From Prevotella sp. (GTDB lineage: Bacteria > Bacteroidota > Bacteroidia > Bacteroidales > Bacteroidaceae), in contig JALEKD010000014.1 in assembly GCA_022769285.1 (NCBI GenBank), positions 1 to 42,865 on the forward strand: 42,865 nt of DNA, in the 5' to 3' direction. A program made the translations under genes and the position numbers. The notes below the pieces were generated by a model that had not been told where the DNA came from, searched no databases, and saw nothing but the letters and a program-made list of their open reading frames with translations. Every line of letters begins with the position of its first letter. Position 1 is the stretch's first letter. Shown one piece after another: positions 1-9,140 of this stretch.

Positions 1-999
1 GGTACCCTCGCACACATTGAGTACATCTGCATTGTCGTTAATGTAGTCTACCAACTTTATCCAAGCCTTACGGGCCAACGGGGCATATACCTTAGCATCG
101 AGCCATCCGTACTTGACACCGTTGATAAAGGCATAGGTAAACATGGCCGAACCAGAAGTTTCCGTCCAGAAGTCTGGCTGGTCTATGAGCTGGTTCCACA
201 GGCCCTCCTTGTTCTGATAGGTACGCAGCGAGTTCATCATCTTCTGATAGCCCTCCAATATACGTGCCCGACGCGGGTGGTTAGCAGGCAGCAGCTTGAG
301 CATCTCGGTCATTCCGGCTGCCATCCATCCATTGCCACGCCCCCAGTAGAAAGGCACGTCGGGAGCATGATAGAAGAGGCCGTTCTCGCACTGCAGATGG
401 TCCAGATAGTAGGCCATCTCATCAGCGGCGCGATCCAAGTATTTCTGCTCGCCGGTAGCGCGGTAAGCCTCGGTCTGTACGATGGTTATCATGTACATAT
501 CATCGATCCACATACGGGTCTGCCAGGAAAAACCCTTGTCAGCCCAGCCCTTCTCAGAGACGCGGGGGTTATTAGGGCACTGCCACTGAGTATCGGCGTA
601 AGGCAGTCCCAGGTCCAGATACTTCTTATCCTTGGTAATACGATAAAGGAGAAGGGGCAGGCTGCCGAACATATTATGGTCAACATGGTTCTTAAAGGGC
701 AGGAGCTGCTTCTCAGGGCCGAAGAGGTGAGCGAAGCGACCCTCAAGCAGGCGGAGCAGACGGGTGTCGCCAGTAGCCTGGGCGAAAAGGAGTGAGCCAC
801 GCCACGCAAAGGTCTCAGGATAACCTATCACGTGAATGGGGGCATGACGGCTCACAACGAAATGGTCGGCCAATCGGACGCCTACCTCCTGGGGAGTATA
901 TCCCTTGGGGAAGTTAATAAACTCTTTGGGCTGAGCTGCCGGCATGCTCAGTGAGCACGCCAGCATCAGCATAATCATTAAAAGCAATTTGTTTTTCAT
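1..999 (-). CDS. GH88/GH105 unsaturated uronyl hydrolase, 3' end cut by window
   Basis: This gene reads from ATG at 999 down through base 1 with no stop, giving 333 codons; the C-terminus lies outside the window. The family hydrolyses the 4,5-unsaturated uronic acid that lyases leave at the non-reducing end of pectic or related oligosaccharides. The signal is about 20 residues (MKNKLLLMIMLMLACSLS); LMLAC could be a lipobox. Family motifs seen are MWIDDMYM at about residue 165, whose Asp pair includes the usual catalytic acid, followed by GRGNGWMAAGM and DFWTETSGSAMF. It starts one base after the stop of the GH2 gene at 1001, so the two are surely co-transcribed, and the ribosome-binding region lies inside the GH2 coding end. 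Substrate (rhamnogalacturonan, ulvan-like or other uronides) cannot be told from sequence. The family is confident, the exact specificity is not. Confidence 0.88.
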   Translation of the reverse strand, partial: MKNKLLLMIMLMLACSLSMPAAQPKEFINFPKGYTPQEVGVRLADHFVVSRHAPIHVIGYPETFAWRGSLLFAQATGDTRLLRLLEGRFAHLFGPEKQLLPFKNHVDHNMFGSLPLLLYRITKDKKYLDLGLPYADTQWQCPNNPRVSEKGWADKGFSWQTRMWIDDMYMITIVQTEAYRATGEQKYLDRAADEMAYYLDHLQCENGLFYHAPDVPFYWGRGNGWMAAGMTEMLKLLPANHPRRARILEGYQKMMNSLRTYQNKEGLWNQLIDQPDFWTETSGSAMFTYAFINGVKYGWLDAKVYAPLARKAWIKLVDYINDNADVLNVCEGT

Positions 1000-1000
1000 C

Positions 1001-3697
1001 TTATTTCAGTTTTATATTACTCGTATGGGCGTTCCAGCCACTCACCTTGAGGTGGACGGTAACGGCAGCCTCCGAGGCGGTCTCTATCTCGACTGTCTTA
1101 GATGTACCGGGAAGCAGTGTAAAGAAGTTGTCGGTATAGAAAGTAGGACGTACGGGCGAGCCCTGGGCGTCGAGCAGGTGTACCTGGTTGAAGAAGGCTA
1201 TCTGCTTGCTCGCATTACGCAGGGTAACACGTAGCTGAGTCTTTCCATCCTTGCGGATAGTCTTGACGGTGGTCTTAACTATAGCGGCGGGCATGTCCTG
1301 CAGACTCTCGAAACCAGAGGTACAGGGACCGGTAAGGGTGTTCTTACCCTTGTAGGCATCCTTAGAGCGCCAGTAGAAGTTGTCTGATACCACACGGCCC
1401 TTAGCGTCGGTAAGCAGCAGGTGGATAAAGTGTACCTGGGTAAGTTCGTCGGGGAACGAGAGCCTCAGCACATCGTTGGCCACGCCATCCTCGGGCACAT
1501 CCACGTTGACGGTCTGCGTAGCCACCTTACGGCTGTCCAGATTGTACAGGGTGGCAGTCAGACGGTAGCCCTTGAGCGCCTCATAGGTATCGTTGGCCAC
1601 CGAGACGGTATTCTTGAGATAGTCAAACTGGGCATGGATAGGCTCCAGAGAGTGCATGGTGTGATAGAGCGATGCCGTAGGCTCCAGCGTCCAGTCCCAC
1701 TGGCGGGCGCAAACCTGCTGGTTGGCACAGTTGTGGTACCAGAAGAGCAGACCCGAGCAGAAGCGGTCGCCATAGTTCAACTTATTCTCATTCCAGCACT
1801 CCCAGATACTCTTCGAGTTCATGGCGCCCACGAGCTGGGCCTTCTTGCAGTAGTCCTCGATGGTAGCGGGCTTGCCGTACTGGTTAACCATATCGGTGTA
1901 GAGGGTAGTCATAAGGTGGAAACCGCCACCATCCATGTAGTCCCACACATCCTTGTTGATGGGCCAGAGGTCTTTGGCGGGCATCATCTCACGGAGCGAC
2001 TCGTAAACGGGCAGTGTTGGAGCACCGTACTCAGGGTTGAAACCGTCGATGCGGCTCCCGCGGTCCGAGGCTGTATTCTCGTAGTGGCGCATGGGGTTAA
2101 CCTGCTTGTAGGGGCTGCCGTCGTGTACACCGTCGCACTCGCTCTGCATCTGGTAGGGGCGGGTGCCGTCCAGACGGATAATGAGGTCGTGGGCACCGCT
2201 CACTTCCGAGCTCTCGTTAGAAGAGACGTAGAAGGCAAGGGAAGCGTGGTTGCGTATGCGCTTAATAGTAGACTCGACGTTGAGCAAGTAAAGTCCCTGG
2301 TCGTGTGGATGGCGGGTGTCGCCAGTAAGCCAGAACTCCTGCCAGACTAAGAGGCCGAGCTCGTCGCACAGTTCGTAGAAGCGGTCAGACTCAGCAATAC
2401 CGCCGCCCCAAAGGCGGAGCAGGTTAACGCCACACTGGGCGGTCATACGCAGCTCTGCGTCCATGCGGGAGTCAGAAGTACGGAGCATGGCTTCGGGAAG
2501 CCAGTTGGTACCACGGACAAAGAGAGGCTTGCCGTTAATGTAGAAGAGCTTGGACTTGTCAGGGGTATTGCGCGAGGCAGTAATCTCGCGGATACCGAAG
2601 CGGGTAGAGAGCGAGTCACTCACTTTGCCATCGACGAGCACCTTGAACTTGAGCGTATAGAGAGGGTGGGCTCCCTTGTTGACAGGCCACCAGAGCTTGG
2701 GGTTACGGATAATGAGCTGCGAGAACTCCTTGGGGGTAAAGTTGCATGTCAGGCGCTCACCGCGGAAGAGGCTGAACTTCTTGGCGAATGTGATACCCTC
2801 GCCCTCAATCTCGCCAACCACCTCGCACTTAGCCGAGCCGTTGGTGGGGTTGTGAAGCTCTACGGAGATATTCTCGTAGGAAGTCTTGTAGTTGTCTTTC
2901 AGAGTAGACTTGACAAAGGGGTGGCGCAGGGCGACCTTGCCTGTGGCGTAGAGACTGATGCCACGCCAGATACCGGTATTGCGATCACGGATACCGTCAG
3001 AGTAGGTGAAGTCCCAGCCCACGGTCATAAGCTGGGTGACGTTCCAGCCGATGTTTCCATTGCCTCCGTTGCGGAACTCGCCCACGGCACCCCAGCTCTT
3101 AGGCTTCGAGGTACCGGGCACATCGACCGGGCGAACCAGCACGGCGATGGCGTTCTTCTGGCCGACCTTGACAAAGTCGGTAACGTCAACATAGTCGTTG
3201 CGGAACATACCGGCCATGGTGCTCACGAGGTTTCCGTTGACCCAGATGTCGGCTCGGTAGTTGATGCCGTCGGGCTGCAGCCACACGGTCTTACCCTTGA
3301 ACGACTCGGGAACGTCAAACTCGGTGCGGAACCAGTAGGTATAGAACTCGGCTCCTACCTTCGAGATGTCGGGAATACGGTTGTTGCCTATCTTGTTGTT
3401 GTCGCCATAATACGGGTCGGGGTACACCTTATTATATACTAAGGACCGGAGCACTGTACCGGGTACCACAGCATCCATCCAGCTACCCGTGGCGAAGCCG
3501 GGCATAGACATGGCCTCGGCCGTAGCCTTGGCTTCTGACGCTTTGAGCATCTTCCAGACAAATGCTCCCTGATGTTCGGCCTTGGAGTCAAGGTAGATAC
3601 TGTTAGGGCGCTCGTTGCGGAACACGGGGGCAGCCGTAGCCAGCATCACTGTGAAAAGTGCTAAAGCAGAAAATACTCCTCGCAAGTTCATTGTCAT
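1001..3697 (-). CDS. GH2 glycoside hydrolase, exo-beta-glucosaminidase/beta-mannosidase architecture
   Basis: This is an 898-residue secreted enzyme with a signal peptide (about 1-22). The order is a jelly-roll sugar-binding domain (about 60-230, with WVNG), an Ig-like domain (about 235-370), a TIM barrel from about 375, and a C-terminal Ig domain. The barrel carries the GH2 signature RLWGGG (428-433). The putative acid/base is Glu495 in SSNESSE and the nucleophile is Glu556 in NPEYGAP. The C-terminal segment with IAFFNQVHLL and YTDNFFTLLPG resembles the Ig domain of exo-beta-D-glucosaminidases and plant-type endo-beta-mannosidases rather than that of classical beta-galactosidases. Two ATGs (3697, 3691) are possible starts. 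A -7-like box lies at 3779-3787. Next to GH78 and GH105 genes, a role on a rhamnose/uronate-containing glycan is an inference; its sugar specificity is uncertain. Confidence 0.85.
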   Translation of the reverse strand: MTMNLRGVFSALALFTVMLATAAPVFRNERPNSIYLDSKAEHQGAFVWKMLKASEAKATAEAMSMPGFATGSWMDAVVPGTVLRSLVYNKVYPDPYYGDNNKIGNNRIPDISKVGAEFYTYWFRTEFDVPESFKGKTVWLQPDGINYRADIWVNGNLVSTMAGMFRNDYVDVTDFVKVGQKNAIAVLVRPVDVPGTSKPKSWGAVGEFRNGGNGNIGWNVTQLMTVGWDFTYSDGIRDRNTGIWRGISLYATGKVALRHPFVKSTLKDNYKTSYENISVELHNPTNGSAKCEVVGEIEGEGITFAKKFSLFRGERLTCNFTPKEFSQLIIRNPKLWWPVNKGAHPLYTLKFKVLVDGKVSDSLSTRFGIREITASRNTPDKSKLFYINGKPLFVRGTNWLPEAMLRTSDSRMDAELRMTAQCGVNLLRLWGGGIAESDRFYELCDELGLLVWQEFWLTGDTRHPHDQGLYLLNVESTIKRIRNHASLAFYVSSNESSEVSGAHDLIIRLDGTRPYQMQSECDGVHDGSPYKQVNPMRHYENTASDRGSRIDGFNPEYGAPTLPVYESLREMMPAKDLWPINKDVWDYMDGGGFHLMTTLYTDMVNQYGKPATIEDYCKKAQLVGAMNSKSIWECWNENKLNYGDRFCSGLLFWYHNCANQQVCARQWDWTLEPTASLYHTMHSLEPIHAQFDYLKNTVSVANDTYEALKGYRLTATLYNLDSRKVATQTVNVDVPEDGVANDVLRLSFPDELTQVHFIHLLLTDAKGRVVSDNFYWRSKDAYKGKNTLTGPCTSGFESLQDMPAAIVKTTVKTIRKDGKTQLRVTLRNASKQIAFFNQVHLLDAQGSPVRPTFYTDNFFTLLPGTSKTVEIETASEAAVTVHLKVSGWNAHTSNIKLK

Positions 3698-3778
3698 AAG
3701 TTATAGGTATTTGTTATTATCAATTGCAAATTGTTTAACCATCGGCTCACAGAGAGCGGCACTCTCCACCGATTTGGT

Positions 3779-3787
3779 GCAAAGTTA
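3779..3787 (-). promoter_or_regulatory. Putative -7 box for the GH2-GH105 pair
   Basis: The minus strand reads TAACTTTGC, a match to the Bacteroidetes -7 consensus TAnnTTTGC, about 80 bases upstream of the GH2 start. There is no good TTTG at the expected -33 distance, so the site may need an activator or may be fortuitous. Confidence 0.45.
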
Positions 3788-3932
3788 AACAAAAGACACA
3801 AGGGTGGGGTGTATTTTTGTACATATCTTCGAAAATATAGATAGTATAAGATACACTATTATTAATTATCAACAACTTACAAAACAGCCATGGCTATTTT
3901 TTATAACACCATAAATAGGTGTACGGCCGCTG

Positions 3933-5579
3933 TCAGGTGCCTATTTTCAGCAACAGTTCCTCAAATCCTGTAGGGTCAATGGACTTGTTACGAGTACGAA
4001 CCCTGTAGTTATACACCGTATTGAATGAGTAGTCGAGCACACGGGCTATGTGGTTGTTGTCAGTTATGCCCAGACGGATAAGCGCGAAGATGCGCAGCAC
4101 GGGCGTCAGCGAGCTGGGCTTGGTGGGCACCTGCTTGCCATCATCGGTCATCAGCGCATTGAAGTCTTCTACAAAGGTGGGGAACAGCAATATGAAGTTG
4201 TGGTCAAACTCCTCCTTCACCACCTTCTTATTAAACTTGCCATGGAGCTGCTTGACCAGTTCCATGAGGGCATCCTCCTGATGTACCTTTATCTTCTGCT
4301 CGGCCACTAAGGCAAACCCGTCTATCTCCATGACCAGTTCTGACACGCGGTCCATGTAGTAGCCCAGATACTGGTTCTTGATGAGGTTGGCCTCGTCCAG
4401 CTGACGGTTGGCAGCAGCCAACTGCGTCCGCGAGTCGTATAGTTTCTTCGAGTAGCGCAGGTTTTGCCACAGGATGACCATCAGCACCAGTACCAGCGCC
4501 AGCACTATGCCCACCGCCCATACCAACGTCTTCTTACGGCTCTTCTCCATGGCTTCTTTCTGCCCCTGTAAGAGGGGCACCAAGGTACCCATGGCGTTGA
4601 GCCGATAGCGGGTACCAAAATACTTGGCGTTGTCCATGGCGGCCATCAGCAGGGCCGACGACTTGTAGGCATCCTTGTACTGGTCATAGAGCAGCTGGGC
4701 CAGGCCTCTGATGGCCACGGTCTCTACGATGGCATGGTTTACATCGTTCTGTACCGACAACAGGTAATAATGGGTAGCCGACTCTACGTTGTGCAACCGC
4801 AGGTCTATGCTGGCCAGCGATGAGTAGAGTATGGAACGGGCCTCCACATCATTGGCCCTACACAGACTGAGCGCACGTATGTAATAGGGACGCGCCTCAC
4901 GCAGCCTGTCCTGCCAGAGCAGTATCTTGCCCTTGACGTAGAAGTTGTTCACGGGTGAGTCTATATAAGACAGGGCACGGCGAAGCAGTTCGTTGCCCTG
5001 CTGCTTATACGCTAACGACAGCTGGGGAAGGTCGGCATAGTCGGCCATGTCGTGCCAGATGCGGCCGCCATACAGATACACGGCCGCCAAGACCGAGTCG
5101 GGCATTGAGGCGCTGACATGTATTGCGTTAAAGCTGTCTACAGCCTCCTTGAACAGCCCTCCCCGGCACATAGAGTAGGCCAGATACGCCTGGGCCTCGG
5201 CCTTGCGCGCCGGGTCGGCCATACGGTCGGCCAGCGCCATCATGCGCCGTGGGAACTCTAAGGAGTAAGAGAACTTCACCAGGTGCGACTGCATGAAGAG
5301 CTGCTTGTAATCGGCATACTGGAGACTGAGCGGACGGGTGGCCGAGCGGGCCTCTAAACTGCGGGCCACAGAGTCTATATAGTGCGAGCGAGTCTCTATG
5401 ATGGCCTGGCGCTGAGGCAGCAGACTGTCTACCTGCCGGAGCAACTTGGCGTTAGCCTCTGACAGGCCACTGGGGGTGCCCATCATCTGGCCGTAGATTA
5501 CAAAGCCTATCACGATGATGATGACCACGACGCTCGCGGTTATCATATACTTGGAGAAACGTACTATCGGTTTAGCCAT
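3933..5579 (-). CDS. Membrane TPR/HTH transcriptional regulator (SusR/DUF6377-like)
   Basis: This is a 548-residue protein with two hydrophobic spans (about 12-30 and 348-371). They bracket a helical TPR-like region that should lie in the periplasm. A charged coiled-coil segment follows (about 372-410), then a helix-turn-helix at about 500-532 (LGITDNNHIARVLDYSFNTVYNYRVR). This topology matches the Bacteroidetes inner-membrane regulators annotated DUF6377, to which I believe SusR is related. Such proteins sense a periplasmic signal and activate glycan-use genes. It starts 38 bases after the GH78 stop and is probably in the same transcript, lying between the GH78 gene and the GH2-GH105 pair. 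It most likely controls these enzymes and perhaps the divergent transporter; that regulatory link is inference. Confidence 0.8.
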   Translation of the reverse strand: MAKPIVRFSKYMITASVVVIIIVIGFVIYGQMMGTPSGLSEANAKLLRQVDSLLPQRQAIIETRSHYIDSVARSLEARSATRPLSLQYADYKQLFMQSHLVKFSYSLEFPRRMMALADRMADPARKAEAQAYLAYSMCRGGLFKEAVDSFNAIHVSASMPDSVLAAVYLYGGRIWHDMADYADLPQLSLAYKQQGNELLRRALSYIDSPVNNFYVKGKILLWQDRLREARPYYIRALSLCRANDVEARSILYSSLASIDLRLHNVESATHYYLLSVQNDVNHAIVETVAIRGLAQLLYDQYKDAYKSSALLMAAMDNAKYFGTRYRLNAMGTLVPLLQGQKEAMEKSRKKTLVWAVGIVLALVLVLMVILWQNLRYSKKLYDSRTQLAAANRQLDEANLIKNQYLGYYMDRVSELVMEIDGFALVAEQKIKVHQEDALMELVKQLHGKFNKKVVKEEFDHNFILLFPTFVEDFNALMTDDGKQVPTKPSSLTPVLRIFALIRLGITDNNHIARVLDYSFNTVYNYRVRTRNKSIDPTGFEELLLKIGT

Positions 5580-5617
5580 ACTCTCTGTGCTGTTATCAAG
5601 ACAAGATGAGGTGCCCC

Positions 5618-7894
5618 TTACTGGGCGATGTGTATCTTATGGTCGCCGGCACCAAACCAGACGGCGGTGTGGCCGGGCTTGACCAGTTGGCTGTCGGTTA
5701 CGACACGGCGAGCAGCCAACGGGCGACCATCGACGGTAATGCGAGCTACGTCGGCCGACGGAATGTAGACCAGCGCCTGGGTACGGGTCGGAACGCCCAC
5801 CGACATGCTGAGGGCATCCTGGCTACGGCGGAACGCTGTAGAAACCGTGCCGCTCATGGTGGGGAACGACAGCGATGCCTCGTTGAGTGTCACATACTGC
5901 GGTTCTATCTTAAACTTGCACCAACGTGGCTCCAGGGGCTGGGCTCCCATGAGCTGCTGGGCTATCACAGTCAGGCCGCCACCACTCCAGGCGTGGTTAG
6001 ACGACCCTATACGGAAGCCCCGCTTATGGGCATCCCAATATTCGAAGAGTGTAGGATATTCCTTGTCGTCGACCATCGGGGCTATACGCTTGCGCAGGCG
6101 CGCCATGGCGTACTCGCCCTGCCCCATCTGGAACAGCGCCTCCATGACATAGCGCTCCATGTAGGGGCTGGCGTACTCCTGGCTCTTCAGAACGTTAAAG
6201 ATGGCGGGATATTTAGACGCATCGGCTATGCCGGACAGCACAGCCAGGGCCTGGACGCGATCATCGGTGGCACCCATGTACTCAGGGTGGCGGTAGCTAC
6301 AGCCATTCCAGCAACGGTTGTAACCCTCCTTGATTTTCAGCATGATGGCACGATACTGGCGGGCATCACCGGGGCGGCCGAGCAGGTCGGCCGTGCGGGC
6401 CATACCCTCTAAGGCCATGTAGTGCCACCCGGCAAAGATAAGGCGTATGTCGCGGTTGTCGCCCCAGTCGCCCCAGAGCCACGTGGCCTTGTAGGCAGCG
6501 GTGAGGCCTGTATCATCCAGTGGGAAGCGCTCCAGATAGCGGCGCACGGCAGGGTAAACAGCACGCAGGGTGGCTGTGTCGCCGGTGTTCATGTAGTAGT
6601 TCCAGAAGCCGTAGATGCCCACAGCGGCCAGCATCTGGCCGGGGAGTTCGCTCTTGTAGCTGCCGGGCACGGGGGCATGGAGCACGCCATTGGGGAACTG
6701 CCATCCGGCCAGTTCGAGCATGCCTTTGCGCATCAGGTCGACCGAAGAGAGCGAGAGGGTGTAGAAAGCCTGGCTGGTAAGGACAACCTCATCGCCCCAC
6801 CACTGGGCGCGCTCGCGGTCGGGACAGTCCATATAGGTGTCGCGCATGTTGACGTAGAGCGTGTTGAGTGCTTTCTGCCAGAAACGGTTGTAGAAGTCGT
6901 TGTCACAACTGAAGGTGCCCTGGACATAGGTGTCATAGCCTGTCTGGCGATAGCTTACGCCGTGTACCATGAGGCCCTTGGGCAGGTAGAGGATGATCTG
7001 CTCGCCGTTCATCCACCCCAATGACTCGTACTGCTGCCGTCCCGGGCGGGTGATGTACTGGGCCCTGACGTTCCAGGCACCTGCCATGTGGCTGTGGTTG
7101 GTCCATATATCTATGGTGTGGCCGCCCTGGGGGTCGGTAATGTCTATCACGGGGGTTACCTGCAGGTTGCCGGGCAGGGTGGCGATAACCGTGTCGCGGT
7201 CGCGGCCGGCACGCAGCGCGTAGGGAGCGGCCTTGACACCATAGTCGCGAAACATGGGGATGGGGCGCAGGGTCATCTTGCCCCAAGGGGCCGACTCCCA
7301 CTGACCTATCTCGGCCGATGGCGCAAATCCGAGACGCGCTGGTGCCTGCGCAGTTTGCCACCCATCGATAGACAGCCGAGCATCATAGCGTATATTACTC
7401 TCTGACAGACGCCCATTGGGGGCTTCGCCATCGGCGGTGCCATAAGCAGGGTGTACACGGCTCACCCAACTACGGTCGGTGTTAAAGGCTGCATTGTCGG
7501 CACTGACATACAGGCCCGAGCGACCGCTGTCCTCGTGCGAAAAGCCCGAGCGGCCAAAATAGCACACCAGGATGGCCATTTTATTGGCACCTCGCTGCAG
7601 ATAACGCCCCAAGTCTACCTCATCATAATAGCTCTGGCCAGGGGCGGGGCCACGCTTGAGCTGGCCCTCGAACACCACCAGGCGGCCGTTAATCCACAGC
7701 CAGTACTTAGAGTCGCAGGCTATGCGGGCCGTCATATGTCGGGGCTTACTATTGAGTACTACATCTTTACGGAAAGCTATCCAGGTATTAGGGCGATTTA
7801 CGCTGTCGCCAGCGGCGGTAATCCACGTGGCACCGGCGGCATGTACGGCCAATGTGCAGAGGCAAAGCAGGGCGGCAAAGACAATTTTTCGCAT
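5618..7894 (-). CDS. GH78 alpha-L-rhamnosidase
   Basis: This is a 758-residue enzyme with a signal peptide (about 1-20) that removes terminal alpha-L-rhamnose from glycans or glycosides. The N-terminal beta-sandwich contains YWLWINGRLV (about 64-73), typical of rhamnosidase carbohydrate-binding domains. The (alpha/alpha)6 barrel begins near 330. It carries MDCPDRERAQWWGDE (355-369), in which Glu361 corresponds to the usual general acid, then TWLWGDWGDN and, late in the barrel, GSSNHAWSGGG. The C-terminal beta-sandwich ends near residue 758. It is the first gene of its operon: a very good promoter lies 32-63 bases upstream, and the membrane regulator follows after 38 bases. Family assignment is strong; the natural substrate is unknown, but GH105 nearby suggests a rhamnose-uronate polymer. 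Confidence 0.92.
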   Translation of the reverse strand: MRKIVFAALLCLCTLAVHAAGATWITAAGDSVNRPNTWIAFRKDVVLNSKPRHMTARIACDSKYWLWINGRLVVFEGQLKRGPAPGQSYYDEVDLGRYLQRGANKMAILVCYFGRSGFSHEDSGRSGLYVSADNAAFNTDRSWVSRVHPAYGTADGEAPNGRLSESNIRYDARLSIDGWQTAQAPARLGFAPSAEIGQWESAPWGKMTLRPIPMFRDYGVKAAPYALRAGRDRDTVIATLPGNLQVTPVIDITDPQGGHTIDIWTNHSHMAGAWNVRAQYITRPGRQQYESLGWMNGEQIILYLPKGLMVHGVSYRQTGYDTYVQGTFSCDNDFYNRFWQKALNTLYVNMRDTYMDCPDRERAQWWGDEVVLTSQAFYTLSLSSVDLMRKGMLELAGWQFPNGVLHAPVPGSYKSELPGQMLAAVGIYGFWNYYMNTGDTATLRAVYPAVRRYLERFPLDDTGLTAAYKATWLWGDWGDNRDIRLIFAGWHYMALEGMARTADLLGRPGDARQYRAIMLKIKEGYNRCWNGCSYRHPEYMGATDDRVQALAVLSGIADASKYPAIFNVLKSQEYASPYMERYVMEALFQMGQGEYAMARLRKRIAPMVDDKEYPTLFEYWDAHKRGFRIGSSNHAWSGGGLTVIAQQLMGAQPLEPRWCKFKIEPQYVTLNEASLSFPTMSGTVSTAFRRSQDALSMSVGVPTRTQALVYIPSADVARITVDGRPLAARRVVTDSQLVKPGHTAVWFGAGDHKIHIAQ

Positions 7895-7925
7895 TTTACT
7901 TATTGTTATGGTAAAGATTGTTGTA

Positions 7926-7957
7926 CAAAATTACGAATTTTAAGGGAGTGGCCCAAA
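7926..7957 (-). promoter_or_regulatory. Promoter of the GH78 operon
   Basis: On the minus strand a -33 TTTG (7957-7954) is followed by 20 bases and then TAATTTTG (7933-7926), which is close to the ideal Bacteroidetes housekeeping-sigma promoter. Transcription should start near 7919, leaving a short leader before the ATG at 7894. Confidence 0.8.
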
Positions 7958-7966
7958 ATATTTGGG
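7952..7966. promoter_or_regulatory. Inverted repeat between divergent promoters
   Basis: CCCAAAATATTTGGG has arms CCCAAA and TTTGGG. It covers the -33 element of the GH78 promoter and lies about 30 bases upstream of the transporter -7 box. It is placed where an operator could control both directions; no binding protein is known from the sequence. Confidence 0.4.
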
Positions 7967-7996
7967 CGTTTTGTGTAGCCGCCTTAGAATATTAGG

Positions 7997-8005
7997 TAAC
8001 TTTGC
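7997..8005 (+). promoter_or_regulatory. -7 box of the transporter gene
   Basis: TAACTTTGC matches the Bacteroidetes -7 consensus. A TTTG at 7970-7973 is the nearest -33 candidate, with a long spacer of 23. Because transcription would begin near 8012, the TTG at 8002 cannot be the start codon, which supports the ATG at 8047. Confidence 0.6.
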
Positions 8006-8046
8006 AGCACATTGCGGCTGCCCTGACAGTCCTAACAGCTAAGTAT

Positions 8047-9015
8047 ATGTCCATTATACGGTTTATAAAGAACTGGACGCTGCCGGTGTCGATAACCGGC
8101 GGTATCATTATTTACCTCATTTTTGCCCTGACACCGGCTCTTGACGGGGCCGCGCGGTTCTGTGCGCCCATCTGCGACCGCATCCTGCCGCTATTCATGT
8201 TCCTCATCCTCTTCGTGACGTTCTGCAAGGTAGACTTCCGCCGCCTGGTGCCTGTCAAGTGGATTCTGTGGGTGAGTGTGGTACAGGTGGCGCTGGTGGC
8301 GCTGGCAACGCTCATCACGGTAGAGCTGGGTCTGTCGGGGCGGAGCCTGATACTGATGGAGGCCATACTAACCTGTATCATAGGGCCCTGCGCAGCAGCG
8401 GCTCCGGTGGTTACGGCCAAGTTAGGTGGCAACCTGGAGCAGATGACTACCTACACGTTTATCTCTAACTTTATCACGGCACTGCTCATCCCCATCTGCT
8501 TTCCACTGATAGACCGCTCGGCCGACATATCCTTTGTCCAGGCATTTCTGGCCATCCTGAACGAGGTGTGCTCGGTGCTGTTGCTGCCTATGCTGATGGC
8601 CTATATCGTCAAGCACACCATGCACCGCTTCCACAAGTGGGTCACGGGCATCAAGGACCTGTCGTACTACATGTGGGGAGGGTCGTTGCTCATCGTGTCG
8701 GGTACCACGGCCAAGAACATAGCCCACGCCGACACCACCCTCGGGTTCCTGGCCATCATCGGGGTGCTGGGCTTGGTGCTGTGTATCGCCCAGTTTGCCA
8801 TGGGGCGGTTCATAGGCCACTACTTCGGGGCGACCACCGAGGCGGGACAGGCCTTGGGACAGAAGAACACGGCTTTTGCCATCTGGATAGCCTACACCTA
8901 TCTGCACCCGCTGTCGTCCATCGGTCCCGGATGCTACATCCTGTGGCAGAACATTATCAACTCGGTAGAGATATGGCACTACCGCAAGCACGAGGGCCAC
9001 GAGCCCACAATATAA
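8047..9015 (+). CDS. BASS/SBF-like membrane transporter
   Basis: This is a 322-residue, very hydrophobic protein with about nine predicted transmembrane helices. It resembles the bile acid:sodium symporter (BASS/SBF) fold family. Suggestive features are the glycine/proline-broken helix around GPCAAAAPVVTAKLGGN and the C-terminal EAGQALGQKNTAFAIWIAY followed by HPLSSIGPG, which look like the crossing-helix segments of the family. The ATG at 8047 is chosen over an upstream TTG because the promoter box at 7997-8005 covers that TTG. The gene diverges from the rhamnosidase operon with 152 bases between start codons, so it may import a product of that operon, but BASS proteins carry many organic anions and the substrate is unknown. 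An unrelated permease family remains possible. Confidence 0.7.
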   Translation: MSIIRFIKNWTLPVSITGGIIIYLIFALTPALDGAARFCAPICDRILPLFMFLILFVTFCKVDFRRLVPVKWILWVSVVQVALVALATLITVELGLSGRSLILMEAILTCIIGPCAAAAPVVTAKLGGNLEQMTTYTFISNFITALLIPICFPLIDRSADISFVQAFLAILNEVCSVLLLPMLMAYIVKHTMHRFHKWVTGIKDLSYYMWGGSLLIVSGTTAKNIAHADTTLGFLAIIGVLGLVLCIAQFAMGRFIGHYFGATTEAGQALGQKNTAFAIWIAYTYLHPLSSIGPGCYILWQNIINSVEIWHYRKHEGHEPTI

Positions 9016-9140
9016 GTACCAGCACAGGTAATGGAAAAACGGCAAGCAAGGAAAAAAGCAGAAGTGCAGAAAGGCAAAACGACAGCAAGGGCGGCAGAGG
9101 AGCGTCTGCCAAAGCCGTATAAGTTACCACTATAATCGTG

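Noticed and set aside
1..6. GGTACC at the first base as an artificial joint
   Set aside because: The GH105 reading frame continues through it with family-typical residues (NVCEGT), and GGTACC occurs several more times, so it is most likely natural.
1421..2350. Long plus-strand open frame of 309 codons inside the GH2 gene
   Set aside because: It is a shadow of the GH2 reading frame: low-complexity Val/Gly/His composition, no signal or family motif, and the GH2 domains on the other strand are unmistakable.
8002..8046. Upstream TTG start for the BASS-like transporter
   Set aside because: The TTG lies within the -7 promoter box TAACTTTGC, so it would not be transcribed; the ATG at 8047 gives a normal N-terminus.
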